Positions 15,175 through 23,403 of a stretch of DNA of 24,273 nucleotides are shown piece after piece (position 1 is the first letter of the stretch; each line of letters opens with the position of its first letter). The stretch lies in the NCBI GenBank assembly GCA_045535205.1, contig JAZSLF010000018.1:1-24273 (forward strand). The letters run 5' to 3'. The notes below the pieces were generated by a model that was not told where the DNA came from, ran no database searches, and was given only the letters and a program-made list of their open reading frames with translations. Position numbers and translations under genes: made by a program. This DNA comes from RUG14199 sp045535205. Lineage in GTDB: Bacteria; Bacillota; Clostridia; Oscillospirales; CAG-272.

Positions 15175-16143
15175 TTATCTCTCTTCTCTGAAATAAGGAA
15201 GACCGAGATTTGCGGGAGGCTGATGCTCCTTTTTATTCATCATACTTGTTATGATCAAGACGATAATTGTAATAATATACGGCAGCATTTTAAGAACTTC
15301 ACGTCCTGAGAATGAAATATTTCCGAACACGAATGCTGAAATGTATAAAGCTCCGAAAACGTATGAACCGATAATTGAAACGTTCGGCTTCCATAACGTG
15401 AAAATTACAAGTGCAATTGAAAGCCAGCCGAATGCTTCAATTGTTGAAGCATTTTCCCAGCTTCCTTTTACGTAATCCATAATATAGAACACACCGCCGA
15501 AGCCTGCAATTCCGCTGCCTACAAGAATAGCCGTATATTTATATTTGGTTATGTTAACACCCATAGCATCCGCTGTTGCGGTGTTTTCGCCGATCGCACG
15601 AAGATTGAGACCAACCTTTGTACGATTAAAAATAAACGTTGTAACCAAAGCAATTACTATGGCTAAATACACGTAAAATCCGTGTCCGAACAACACCTTG
15701 ACCACACCGCCGGAATTTTCGGCAAAGGGTAAGCATTTTGCAATAATTTTACCCGCAACGGAAAATTTACTCTTGTCAACGTAGGAATGCATTAAGAACT
15801 GTGTAAGTCCGTTACCGAAAATAGTGATCGCAAGACCTGTAATATTCTGATTGCAACGGAACGTAATTGTCATTACGGCATAAATTGCACCTGTAAGCGA
15901 AGCAAAAAGGAATGCACCGAACAGCGAAACCAGAATAAGCATGATCCAGGATGCGTTTTCAGCCGTCTCAAGACCGTTCATGTAAAGGCTTACAAAAAGG
16001 CAGCCTCCCACAGTACCCGTACACATAATACCGGGAATACCAAGGTTTAAGTGACCTGCTTTTTCCGTAATGGTTTCACCGATACAGCCGAAAAGGAGAA
16101 CTGTTCCTATTGCAATAGCACTTATTAAGAAAGTAACTGTCAT
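15175..16143 (-). CDS. BMP-family ABC importer permease 2
   Basis: This 322-residue inner permease has about 8-9 hydrophobic segments. It matches the smaller permease of nucleoside importers such as Bacillus subtilis NupQ (YufQ): near the start ETITEKAGHLNLGIPGIMCTG, later GLNLRAIGENTATADAMGVN, the ABC-coupling loop. It forms the channel together with the larger permease. Its start overlaps the end of the upstream gene by 4 bp (ATGA type), so translation is coupled. Last gene of the operon, ending just before the bidirectional terminator. Confidence 0.92.
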   Translation of the reverse strand: MTVTFLISAIAIGTVLLFGCIGETITEKAGHLNLGIPGIMCTGTVGGCLFVSLYMNGLETAENASWIMLILVSLFGAFLFASLTGAIYAVMTITFRCNQNITGLAITIFGNGLTQFLMHSYVDKSKFSVAGKIIAKCLPFAENSGGVVKVLFGHGFYVYLAIVIALVTTFIFNRTKVGLNLRAIGENTATADAMGVNITKYKYTAILVGSGIAGFGGVFYIMDYVKGSWENASTIEAFGWLSIALVIFTLWKPNVSIIGSYVFGALYISAFVFGNISFSGREVLKMLPYIITIIVLIITSMMNKKEHQPPANLGLPYFREER

Positions 16144-17240
16144 TTCTTAGCCTCCCCCTTTTCTTTTTTTCTGAAAACAAGTCTATAACTAATAAAGAAC
16201 GAACATATAATAACTGCGAAATAAACAATGCCTACAACGATATTTGATATGGAATCATTTGTAAACATGAATGTTTTTCTTACCTCAACCATGCCCTTTG
16301 AAATAAAGGTGATAAAAAAGCTTGTAAGTATGATCATTAAAGGATTGAATGCCGCAAGCCAGGTTGTCATAATACCTGTAAATCCCATATTGTTTGCCGC
16401 TGATGTACTTATCGTGTGGTTGATCGAGCCTGCAAGAACAAAACCCACAAGGCCTGCAATAGCACCTGACAGGATCATTGTTCTGACAATAACCTTATCA
16501 ACTTTAATACCAACGTATTTTGCCGTATTTACGCTTTCGCCCACAACGGAGATCTCATAACCGTGTTTTGAAGAACGAAGATAAACGTACATCAAAGCTG
16601 TAATTACAAAGAACATGATGATAGGCAATAAATATTTGTTACCTATCTCCGGAATATTTCCGTATGAAATGGGATCTAATACGCCTGAACCCGATTTAAC
16701 CCATATAGTAATGCATAAAGACACAAGACCTTGAGCTATATAGTTCATCATCAAAGTGAAAAGAGATTCGTTAGTATGGAATTTTGCCTTGAAAAATGCG
16801 GGAATTACTGCCCATACGGCACCTGCAATAATACTGGATAAAAGCATTATCAAAATCAATAACGGATCAGCTACTTTTCCGCCGAGATAAAACATACACG
16901 CAATAGCTGCAAGACAACCGACAAGAATCTGACCGTTACCGCCGAGATTCCAGAATTTCATCTTAAACGCAGGCAACAATGCCATTGATGTACCGAGAAG
17001 AAGAGACGTATCCTGAAGCAAAAGCCAGAATTTACGCTCGCTTCCGACTGCACCCTCAAGCAGCGACCCAAAGAAATCGCCTAAGCTCTTTTCCGAAAAC
17101 ACCATGGAGATCAAGCCGCTCAGAAGTAAGCCTCCGATAATTGCAAAGGCATAGATCAGAATTACTTTATAAAATTTAATACTGTCACGCTTGACAATTC
17201 GAACAAAAGGTTCTTTTAAATTGCTTTTATTCTTTTTCAT
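16140..17240 (-). CDS. BMP-family ABC importer permease 1
   Basis: This 366-residue membrane protein has about 9-10 hydrophobic segments. A longer cytoplasmic N-terminus (about 1-25) and motifs such as FKMKFWNLGGNGQILVG and HGYEISVVGESVNTAKYVGI (coupling loop) mark it as the larger permease of a nucleoside-type importer (NupP/YufP-like). It overlaps the ATPase gene and the second permease gene by 4 bp each, keeping the subunits in step. Confidence 0.92.
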   Translation of the reverse strand: MKKNKSNLKEPFVRIVKRDSIKFYKVILIYAFAIIGGLLLSGLISMVFSEKSLGDFFGSLLEGAVGSERKFWLLLQDTSLLLGTSMALLPAFKMKFWNLGGNGQILVGCLAAIACMFYLGGKVADPLLILIMLLSSIIAGAVWAVIPAFFKAKFHTNESLFTLMMNYIAQGLVSLCITIWVKSGSGVLDPISYGNIPEIGNKYLLPIIMFFVITALMYVYLRSSKHGYEISVVGESVNTAKYVGIKVDKVIVRTMILSGAIAGLVGFVLAGSINHTISTSAANNMGFTGIMTTWLAAFNPLMIILTSFFITFISKGMVEVRKTFMFTNDSISNIVVGIVYFAVIICSFFISYRLVFRKKEKGEAKK

Positions 17241-18937
17241 TCTGTTGCCTCACTTCCTGAAGATTTGACCATCAAAAGACCTATTTCGTCTTTTGTGGTA
17301 GTTCTTGCATCAACGATACCCGAAACCTTACCGCCGCTTAAAACCAATATTCTGTCGCTGAGAGCCATCAAAACGTCCAAATCTTCACCGACAAAAATAA
17401 CCGAAACGCCTTTTTGCTTTTGATCGTTGAGAAGATTATATATTGTATATGATGAGTTAATATCCAGCCCTCGAACAGGATAGGCAGTCATTAAGATCGC
17501 AGGTGATGCGGCAATTTCACGGCCGACAAGTATCTTTTGAACGTTACCGCCGGAAAGCTTTCTGACAGCAGTATGTGAATCGGGGGTATTCACCTTCAAT
17601 TCATCAATAATTTTGTCAGCCAGATCCTGCGGGCGTTTTCTGTCAAGAAATACTGACTTGCCCTTACGGTAGCTGCGAAGCATCATGTTATCGACTATAT
17701 CCATGTTTCCTACAAGTCCCATACCGAGTCTGTCCTCGGGAACGAAGGAAAGGCGAATACCGAGCTCACGTATCTCTTTCGGAGTTTTATCCTTCAGATC
17801 TATGACCTCATCCTCTTTGAAGATGATTTTTTCACTGCTTACAAGCTCTTTGATTTCCTTTTTGGAAAGCTTTGAAAAGTCAATGTCATCTCCCGTTTCA
17901 TCCTTGAAAGAATTTTCCTTTGCAAGCTCCATAACACGCTTATATGATTTGTGGAAAAAGGAAACCGGCTTGTTCTTTTTAGGATGATAATAGGTCAACG
18001 TACCGTTTTCATAATAATTAAGACCTGCAATAGCCTCAAGAAGCTCCTTCTGACCGGACCCTGCAATACCTGCAATACCGAGAATTTCACCGCCGAATGC
18101 TTCAAACGAAACATTATCAAGTGCATTCAAGCCGTCCGGATCCTTGACTGTAAGACCGGAAACGGAAAGTCTCAGCTTTCTGTCAACAGGAATTGTACGG
18201 TTAATGTTAAGGTCGATCTTTTCGCCAACCATCATTTCCGTAAGCTCTTTTTCTGAGGTTTCCGCAGTATTTACTGTTGCAATATGATCACCCTTACGCA
18301 ACACCGAAACTCTGTCGGAGATCTCCATAACCTCATTTAATTTATGCGTAATGATAATGATGGATTTACCGTCATCTCTCATGGCACTGAGCACCTTGAA
18401 CAAGCTTCTTATTTCTTGAGGAGTTAAAACTGCCGTAGGTTCATCTAAGATAAGAATATCAGCGCCCCTGTATAAAACTTTAAGTATCTCAACAGTTTGC
18501 TTTTCCGAAACGGACATTTCATAGATCTTCTTATCAAGATTTATATTAAATCCGTATTTTTTTGCCATTTCTTTAATACGGTTATTTACTTCTTTAAGAT
18601 TATATTTTTCGCCTTCAATACCCAAGGCAACATTTTGTGCAGCACTAAAAATATCAATCAACTTGAAATGCTGATGAATCATACCGATTTTATGATCATA
18701 AGCATCACGGGGGGAGCTTATAACCACTTCTTCGCCGTTAATAAGTATTCTTCCTGAGTCAGGATAATAAATCCCGGCTACTATATTCATAAGAGTCGTT
18801 TTACCACAGCCGTTTTCACCGAGAATTGAAAGGATCTCACCTTTATACACGTCTAAACTAACATTATTGTTCGCAATAACCTTGGAACCAAATGTTTTGG
18901 TAATATTTTTCAGTTGTAAGATGACAGTTTTTTCCAT
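17237..18937 (-). CDS. BMP-family ABC importer double ATPase
   Basis: This 566-residue protein has two ABC domains, as in RbsA/NupO-type sugar and nucleoside importers. The N-domain has Walker A GENGCGKTT (39-47 region), a divergent signature MSVSEKQTVE and Walker B ILILDEPTA. The C-domain has the degenerate Walker A GIAGSGQKELLEA and Walker B ILMTAYPVRGLD, with signature LSGGNVQK; such asymmetry is normal in this family. A charged insertion of roughly 55 residues (VMELAKENSF...EDEVIDLKD) precedes the FVPEDR motif. I chose ATG 18937, 6 nt from AAGGAG, over an upstream in-frame ATG at 18976 that has no ribosome site. Likely cargo is nucleosides; other solutes are possible. Confidence 0.93.
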   Translation of the reverse strand: MEKTVILQLKNITKTFGSKVIANNNVSLDVYKGEILSILGENGCGKTTLMNIVAGIYYPDSGRILINGEEVVISSPRDAYDHKIGMIHQHFKLIDIFSAAQNVALGIEGEKYNLKEVNNRIKEMAKKYGFNINLDKKIYEMSVSEKQTVEILKVLYRGADILILDEPTAVLTPQEIRSLFKVLSAMRDDGKSIIIITHKLNEVMEISDRVSVLRKGDHIATVNTAETSEKELTEMMVGEKIDLNINRTIPVDRKLRLSVSGLTVKDPDGLNALDNVSFEAFGGEILGIAGIAGSGQKELLEAIAGLNYYENGTLTYYHPKKNKPVSFFHKSYKRVMELAKENSFKDETGDDIDFSKLSKKEIKELVSSEKIIFKEDEVIDLKDKTPKEIRELGIRLSFVPEDRLGMGLVGNMDIVDNMMLRSYRKGKSVFLDRKRPQDLADKIIDELKVNTPDSHTAVRKLSGGNVQKILVGREIAASPAILMTAYPVRGLDINSSYTIYNLLNDQKQKGVSVIFVGEDLDVLMALSDRILVLSGGKVSGIVDARTTTKDEIGLLMVKSSGSEATE

Positions 18938-18984
18938 AAGAAGCTCCTTAATCAATAAAGGATGTTGTTTTCTCATTATTCAAA

Positions 18985-19052
18985 GAAAGGCGAAGTTGTT
19001 GTGCTTCGCCTTTCCCTTTATAAGTGCCCAAGCCGTCTCACGACAGCTTGGG
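18985..19052 (-). other. Two stem-loops between lipoprotein and ATPase genes
   Basis: An 11-bp stem (18985-18995 with 19004-19014) and a 7-bp stem (19027-19033 with 19046-19052, with inner pairs) lie in the 155-nt gap. On the minus strand only a broken T run follows, so they look like a leaky terminator or 3' stabiliser that lets the binding protein be made in excess of the membrane parts. Confidence 0.55.
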
Positions 19053-19092
19053 ATACCCTTGTAAAATTAAACAAGAATAATATTAAAGCAAA

Positions 19093-20316
19093 TTATTCTG
19101 TAATAGCTGTGATACCGTCAATAATAATATTGAAGTAAGGAGCTGAACGCTTTGCACTCTCATTAATGAACGTAATGCCGTTTGCAGTTTCAACAACTTC
19201 TGTTTCGGGAACATAGTCGCCTGCATCGTCAACGTCAGCTACGAATGAAGTCAAAGCTTGGCCGTCAACTGTAAATGTTGCACAGTCAAATACCTTGATA
19301 GTTCCTTCTTCGAGACCCTTCTTAACTTCGTCGAGCTTTTCCTGTGTGCCTTCTGCAGCAGCAGTACCGAGAGCTGTGATCTCTACAGAACCTGTAGCGA
19401 GTGTACCTGTCCAGTCTGTGTCGATCGCTTTGTCTTCACTAACGCAGTCAATAATATACTCGAAATAAGGAGTCCAGTTAATTCTTGAAGCGATGATGAA
19501 TGTGTTAGGACACTTTTCAACAGTTGAACCGTTATAAGAAACGTTAGGAATATTTCTTTCTTCACAAGCTGTGGGAGCACCCCAAGAGTCAGCGTGCTGA
19601 GAAATAAGCTTGCAACCGTTGTCGATAAGAGCAAGAGCAGTTGTCTTTTCAGCTGCTTCATCGTACCAGGAGTTTGTGTAACGAACTTCCATTGTAACGT
19701 TTTCAACTACTGATTTTACGCCGAGATAGAAAGATGTGTAACCGGAAATAACTTCAGCATAGGGGAATGCACCAACATAACCGATCTTAGCATTTTCGTC
19801 TGAAACCTTACCTTCAGCATCACCGTGAAGTTCAACGAGCTTCATGCCTGCAGCAACACCTGCAAGATATCTGCCTTCGTAAATGGAAGCGAATGCATTG
19901 TGGAAATTAGCGAGGTTCTCTGTATGAGCCTTTGTACCTGTTGCATGGCAGAATTCAACTTCAGGGAATTCCTTAGCAGCCTGAATCATATAGGGCTCAT
20001 GGCCGAATGAATCAGCAAAAATAAGGTCATAGCTTTCAGCCAGGTCTGAAGCCTGGTCGTAACAAGCTGTTCCTTCGGGAATGTCTGTAACGATCGTGTA
20101 GTCGTCAGTTGTAAGACCCTTGTTTTCACAAGCCTGTTTGAATGCGTCGATGAAGTTCTTATCATAAGTGGATGAGTCACCATGCAAGCAGATAAGAGCA
20201 GCCTTAACGTTGGCCTTTTCATCACCGGCAGGTTCATCGGGGTTTTCTACTTTTGCACAAGCTGCCATAGCAAATACCATAATTGCAGCGAGGAGCAGAG
20301 CGAGAATTCTTTTCAT
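19093..20316 (-). CDS. BMP-family substrate-binding lipoprotein
   Basis: This 407-residue lipoprotein begins with a signal peptide and lipobox (MVFAMAAC, lipidated Cys about residue 20) followed by an acidic linker. The body shows the Bmp/PnrA fold: an early KAALICLHGDSSTYDKNF segment, the ligand-pocket stretch DLIFADSFGHEPYM and KIGYVGAFPYAEVISGY, and the WYDEAAEKTTALALIDNGCKLISQHAD segment, which is highly typical. Relatives bind purine nucleosides (Treponema PnrA, Bacillus NupN). GGAGG is well placed before ATG 20316. It heads the importer operon behind a strong promoter. Confidence 0.93.
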   Translation of the reverse strand: MKRILALLLAAIMVFAMAACAKVENPDEPAGDEKANVKAALICLHGDSSTYDKNFIDAFKQACENKGLTTDDYTIVTDIPEGTACYDQASDLAESYDLIFADSFGHEPYMIQAAKEFPEVEFCHATGTKAHTENLANFHNAFASIYEGRYLAGVAAGMKLVELHGDAEGKVSDENAKIGYVGAFPYAEVISGYTSFYLGVKSVVENVTMEVRYTNSWYDEAAEKTTALALIDNGCKLISQHADSWGAPTACEERNIPNVSYNGSTVEKCPNTFIIASRINWTPYFEYIIDCVSEDKAIDTDWTGTLATGSVEITALGTAAAEGTQEKLDEVKKGLEEGTIKVFDCATFTVDGQALTSFVADVDDAGDYVPETEVVETANGITFINESAKRSAPYFNIIIDGITAITE

Positions 20317-20472
20317 GTTTTTCCTCCGTCTTTAAATAAATGAAAAATATTTTTACAGCCCATCGGCTTGTAAACGAAATTGATACTAAAGTAACACGAA
20401 ACAACCGCTTACTTCGGAAACACTTTCAACGAAGCCTTTAATCAAGTTAAAAAACAAAAAAATCACAATAAT
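20317..20472 (-). promoter_or_regulatory. Leader of the importer operon
   Basis: About 150 nt separate the predicted start (near 20466) from the lipoprotein start codon. It contains a small hairpin (ACAAGCC/GGCTGT type, near 20356-20372) but no terminator and no recognisable riboswitch core, including none of the purine class. Confidence 0.35.
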
Positions 20473-20501
20473 ATCATACATCACCCCGAAAGGTTTGTCA
20501 A
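20473..20501 (-). promoter_or_regulatory. Promoter of the importer operon
   Basis: Read on the minus strand, TTGACA (20501-20496) and TATGAT (20478-20473) are separated by 17 nt. The start should be near 20466. Confidence 0.75.
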
Positions 20502-20541
20502 GTATAATATATATATGTCGAAAAAATTCTTCAACTTTTAC

Positions 20542-20751
20542 CTATACATTCCAATGCGGCATATCGAAATTTCTTGATATACCGAACAGCACAAAAAACA
20601 CAAGAAATATAAGCAAGCACACGGCAGCTGCTTTTCGCATTCTTTCCGTTCTGTTTTTCTTCTCTGTGCGTCCGAACAGAAAACAGCCAAAGCTTGTCCA
20701 GAGAGCAGCTACGGAACAAGCTGCAAACATATAAGTCAAAATCCGAGCCAT
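20542..20751 (-). CDS. Small two-helix membrane protein next to DUF2752
   Basis: This 69-residue protein is mostly two hydrophobic helices (about 4-26 and 44-60) with a basic loop KKNRTERMRK between them. It starts at ATG 20751 behind a GAGGGGG stretch and overlaps the end of the DUF2752 gene by 16 bp, so it is probably translated with it. I do not recognise a family. It may be a partner subunit of the DUF2752 protein. Confidence 0.6.
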   Translation of the reverse strand: MARILTYMFAACSVAALWTSFGCFLFGRTEKKNRTERMRKAAAVCLLIFLVFFVLFGISRNFDMPHWNV

Positions 20752-21089
20752 CTGAATACCCCCTCGGCAATACTTTCTCTGTGCTTCTTTGTCAGCTCTC
20801 TGTATACTACCGTAAACACGTCTTCGACAGCTATTACAGCCATTATGGGAAACACGCCCAGCGTGAAGACAGGGTTATAATCAAGTGCACCTCTTATATC
20901 AAGCTGTATAAGGGAAAGTGCGGCACGGGTAGCTCCGCAGGTGGAACACAAAAGCGAAAAAATTCTGTGCACGGGGCATATATCCATACCCATATAAACA
21001 TTATTGCCGAAAATAAACGCATATAATATAACAAATGCATATACTCCGAGTCTGACAAATGATAATATTCTTTCTTTTTTATTTTTCAT
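20736..21089 (-). CDS. DUF2752 membrane protein
   Basis: This 117-residue protein has about three hydrophobic helices and the DUF2752 signature: a CP pair (DICPVHRIF), then CSTCGATRAALSLIQLDIR and an NPVF segment. The two-cysteine CxxCGxTRA motif sits at a membrane edge in this family, whose function is unknown. No Shine-Dalgarno is visible before ATG 21089; upstream reads A/T-rich. Translation may start leaderless or at an alternative site. It is divergent from the zinc-ribbon gene. Confidence 0.8.
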   Translation of the reverse strand: MKNKKERILSFVRLGVYAFVILYAFIFGNNVYMGMDICPVHRIFSLLCSTCGATRAALSLIQLDIRGALDYNPVFTLGVFPIMAVIAVEDVFTVVYRELTKKHRESIAEGVFRWLGF

Positions 21090-21125
21090 AATTTTATATT
21101 TTCTGTATCATAATACTGTTTTATG

Positions 21126-21154
21126 TTGATTTTCCGAAAAAGATATGATAAAAT
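21126..21154 (+). promoter_or_regulatory. Promoter of the first zinc-ribbon gene
   Basis: TTGATT (21126-21131) and TAAAAT (21149-21154) are separated by 17 nt. The -10 and the 14 bases after it (21146-21168) are nearly identical to the copy at 22869-22891. Confidence 0.65.
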
Positions 21155-21188
21155 TATTATATAAATAAATACATAAGGAGGAAGCAGT

Positions 21189-21752
21189 ATGAATTGCCCC
21201 TATTGTTACAAGCAAATCCCCGACGGTTCAAAGTTCTGTCCCGAATGCGGCGGTACAATAAACGCCCGGACATATAACACCGAATATACGTCTCCTGCAC
21301 AGAACTCTCAAAGCTCCTATGACCCAAACGGCTACGCAAATAATAATGCTGCCCAAAACGGCTATTATCAGAATAATTATTATAATCAGAATAACGGTTA
21401 CTATTACGATGAAGCGACAGGTCAGTATTACACCTATAATGCCGAGACAGGTCAGTATTACTACGTAACTCAGGAAGAGCCCAAAAAGAAAGGCGGACTT
21501 GCAATTGCCTCCTTTATTCTCTCACTTTGCAGCTCCTTCACCTGCGGAATTTCCGCCCTGCTCGGTCTTATTTTCGGTCTTTGCAGTCTCAAATCAAATA
21601 AGAAAGGCTTTGCAATCGCGGGAACCATCATAAGTGCCGTATTTCTTGTAATATTTATTGCAAGCTTCATTTTCGGCTTCTATTCAGGCTACACAGGTGC
21701 CTATGACGGCTTCGTGGAAGGCTTTGAAGAATTTTATCACGATTTCTATTAA
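21189..21752 (+). CDS. Zinc-ribbon / DUF4190 membrane protein with Tyr-rich linker
   Basis: This 187-residue protein starts at ATG 21189 behind AAGGAGG. A zinc ribbon (C3-x2-C6-x10-C17-x2-C20) is followed by a low-complexity linker rich in Asn, Tyr and Gln (about 27-95), including two adjacent ATGQYY/ETGQYY repeats. A DUF4190 domain with two membrane helices (about 102-165, GLAIASFILSL...KKGFAIAGTIIS) precedes an aromatic/acidic tail. The topology places the ribbon in the cytoplasm. DUF4190 has no assigned function. It is a paralogue of the gene at 22910, which lacks the linker. Confidence 0.82.
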   Translation: MNCPYCYKQIPDGSKFCPECGGTINARTYNTEYTSPAQNSQSSYDPNGYANNNAAQNGYYQNNYYNQNNGYYYDEATGQYYTYNAETGQYYYVTQEEPKKKGGLAIASFILSLCSSFTCGISALLGLIFGLCSLKSNKKGFAIAGTIISAVFLVIFIASFIFGFYSGYTGAYDGFVEGFEEFYHDFY

Positions 21753-21770
21753 TACAGTAATTATTTAAAT

Positions 21771-21810
21771 GAACCTCAAACGGAGAAAATTCTGTTTGAG
21801 GTTCTTTTTT
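21771..21810. terminator. Terminator between convergent genes
   Basis: An 11-bp stem (21771-21781 with 21794-21804) is followed by six T on the plus strand. It ends the zinc-ribbon gene and, less strongly, could act on the opposing transcript. Confidence 0.82.
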
Positions 21811-21823
21811 GCTCTTTGGTCTG

Positions 21824-22669
21824 CTATCCGTTTACCTTGAAGCTCATTATATCAATAAAGTATTCTTTGTTGTTATTGAAGATCTTTTCGGCATTCTTTT
21901 TTGAGGTAAAGACTCCGCCTACTGTCGAAGGACCTCTGAGACAGAGAACCGTATCTTCAGGGAATATCTGAAGTGCCGGAAAATATCCGTAGGCATCTAC
22001 CTCTGAAAGCCTTATACCGTATTCATCAAGAGCTCCTTCTGGTTTTTCACCCAGTACACTTTCAAGGGTGACGAGCCCTCCTGCATCTCTGACCTGTTCA
22101 AAAAGGCTTTCGTCAAGGAACATGACACCGCACTCACCTGAAAACACCATGTTATTAAAATTGGTGTGGGCCTCCTCGTTGCTTTTTTTATCAAAGGTCA
22201 CATCGTGAATGCCTTCGTCTTCCCATTTTTTCATTTCAGCCTTTACCTGCTCGTCTGTCATATAGGTAAAAGGATAAACGTACACGGATTTCTTTCCGTT
22301 GCTATCAATATCACATCCGAGAAGTCCCGAAAGTGACTCACATAAAGCGGTATAGTTATCGCCGTTAACAACAGCAGGGCCTGCGTACATTACGGAAATG
22401 TCATACTTTTCACGTGTGGTCATCTGCGTTATACCGATAAACAGGAACATGGCAACAAGTACAGTTGCTATGGTATGCCATTTATAATGATACCAGAAAT
22501 TTTTAATTTTTCCCTCGATCGTCTTATCTTCTACAGGAGTATCTACGTAATCGTCGCCTGTATTTTCAACTACCCTTGCTCTGTTTGATTTTTCACCGTC
22601 ATATTCGGCTATTGCATCGCTGTCCTGACGTATGCTTCTTTCCTCTTCCGTTAACTTTTCCCGTTCCAT
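21824..22669 (-). CDS. Single-pass membrane protein with large extracytoplasmic domain
   Basis: This 281-residue protein has a charged cytoplasmic N-terminus (about 1-60), one transmembrane helix (about 68-86, TIATVLVAMFLFIGI) and an outside domain of about 190 residues. That domain (YDISVMYAGPAVVNGDNY at its start; ALQIFPEDTVLCLRG late) looks like an alpha/beta ligand-binding fold, and I do not recognise the family. I chose ATG 22669, preceded by CGGAG, over an in-frame ATG at 22720 that lies over the likely -10 (minus strand TATAAT at 22715-22710). It lies between two zinc-ribbon paralogues on the opposite strand. Confidence 0.7.
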   Translation of the reverse strand: MEREKLTEEERSIRQDSDAIAEYDGEKSNRARVVENTGDDYVDTPVEDKTIEGKIKNFWYHYKWHTIATVLVAMFLFIGITQMTTREKYDISVMYAGPAVVNGDNYTALCESLSGLLGCDIDSNGKKSVYVYPFTYMTDEQVKAEMKKWEDEGIHDVTFDKKSNEEAHTNFNNMVFSGECGVMFLDESLFEQVRDAGGLVTLESVLGEKPEGALDEYGIRLSEVDAYGYFPALQIFPEDTVLCLRGPSTVGGVFTSKKNAEKIFNNNKEYFIDIMSFKVNG

Positions 22670-22848
22670 CTTTACTCCGTTTTCTTCATTAATATATATA
22701 TACGTATATATTATACTCACCTTGTGATTATTTTTACTTTAATATTTTATCACATATCAGGGCTCTGTTCAAGAGGTACTTTTAAAAGTTACGGCTTCTG
22801 TATGAATTTTGTTCATTTTGGCGTATGTTATATTTTATGTTATATTTG

Positions 22849-22877
22849 TTGACATAGCATCACATCTGTGATAAAAT
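22849..22877 (+). promoter_or_regulatory. Promoter of the second zinc-ribbon gene
   Basis: TTGACA (22849-22854) and TAAAAT (22872-22877) are separated by 17 nt. The -10 region matches that of the first paralogue. Confidence 0.75.
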
Positions 22878-22909
22878 TATTGTATAAATAATTTAAGGAG
22901 GATGTGCAA

Positions 22910-23290
22910 ATGCTTTGTCCATATTGCAAAAAAGAGATTTCCGACAGCTCAAAATTCTGTTCGGAATGCGGAACCACGCTTGATATTAACGAATACATCG
23001 AAACAAAAGTAGCCCCCAAGGGAGGCGGATATGCTATAGCATCATTTATCCTTTGTCTTGTGGGCCTGATACCCTACTGTACACTTGCATCCTTGGTCGC
23101 ATTTGTTCTCGGCTTCTGCGGTCTGAGATCCACCAAAAAAGGCTTTGCGATAACAGGCATTATTGTAAGCCTTGTCACACTTATACTCGGTATAGTCTTT
23201 ATAGTTGTCATAATTGAATTAACAACGGCCGGTATGGGCTACAACGGTTTGGGTGGCCTTATCGATGCCCTTGAAGGAATGTATTATTGA
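22910..23290 (+). CDS. Short zinc-ribbon / DUF4190 membrane protein
   Basis: This 126-residue protein has a zinc ribbon (C3-x2-C6-x10-C17-x2-C20) joined by a short linker to a DUF4190 domain with two membrane helices (about 40-105; GYAIASFILCLVG, KKGFAITGIIVS) and a glycine-rich tail. I chose ATG 22910, 8 nt after AAGGAGG; the in-frame GTG at 22904 is too close to that site. It is a paralogue of the 187-residue protein. A sensor or scaffold role is possible but not shown. Confidence 0.8.
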   Translation: MLCPYCKKEISDSSKFCSECGTTLDINEYIETKVAPKGGGYAIASFILCLVGLIPYCTLASLVAFVLGFCGLRSTKKGFAITGIIVSLVTLILGIVFIVVIIELTTAGMGYNGLGGLIDALEGMYY

Positions 23291-23403
23291 TCCTTTGAGC
23301 TTGCTCTCTTATAAACCGTATAATTATTAAGTCATAGTATACGAGCATCTACAATATACTGCTTTACTGTAAAAACTACTTTTACTTTGAAAGGATAACA
23401 CAA

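Noticed and set aside
20317..20472. Purine riboswitch before the nucleoside-type importer
   Set aside because: None of the conserved purine-riboswitch core or loop-loop elements is visible, and there is no terminator.
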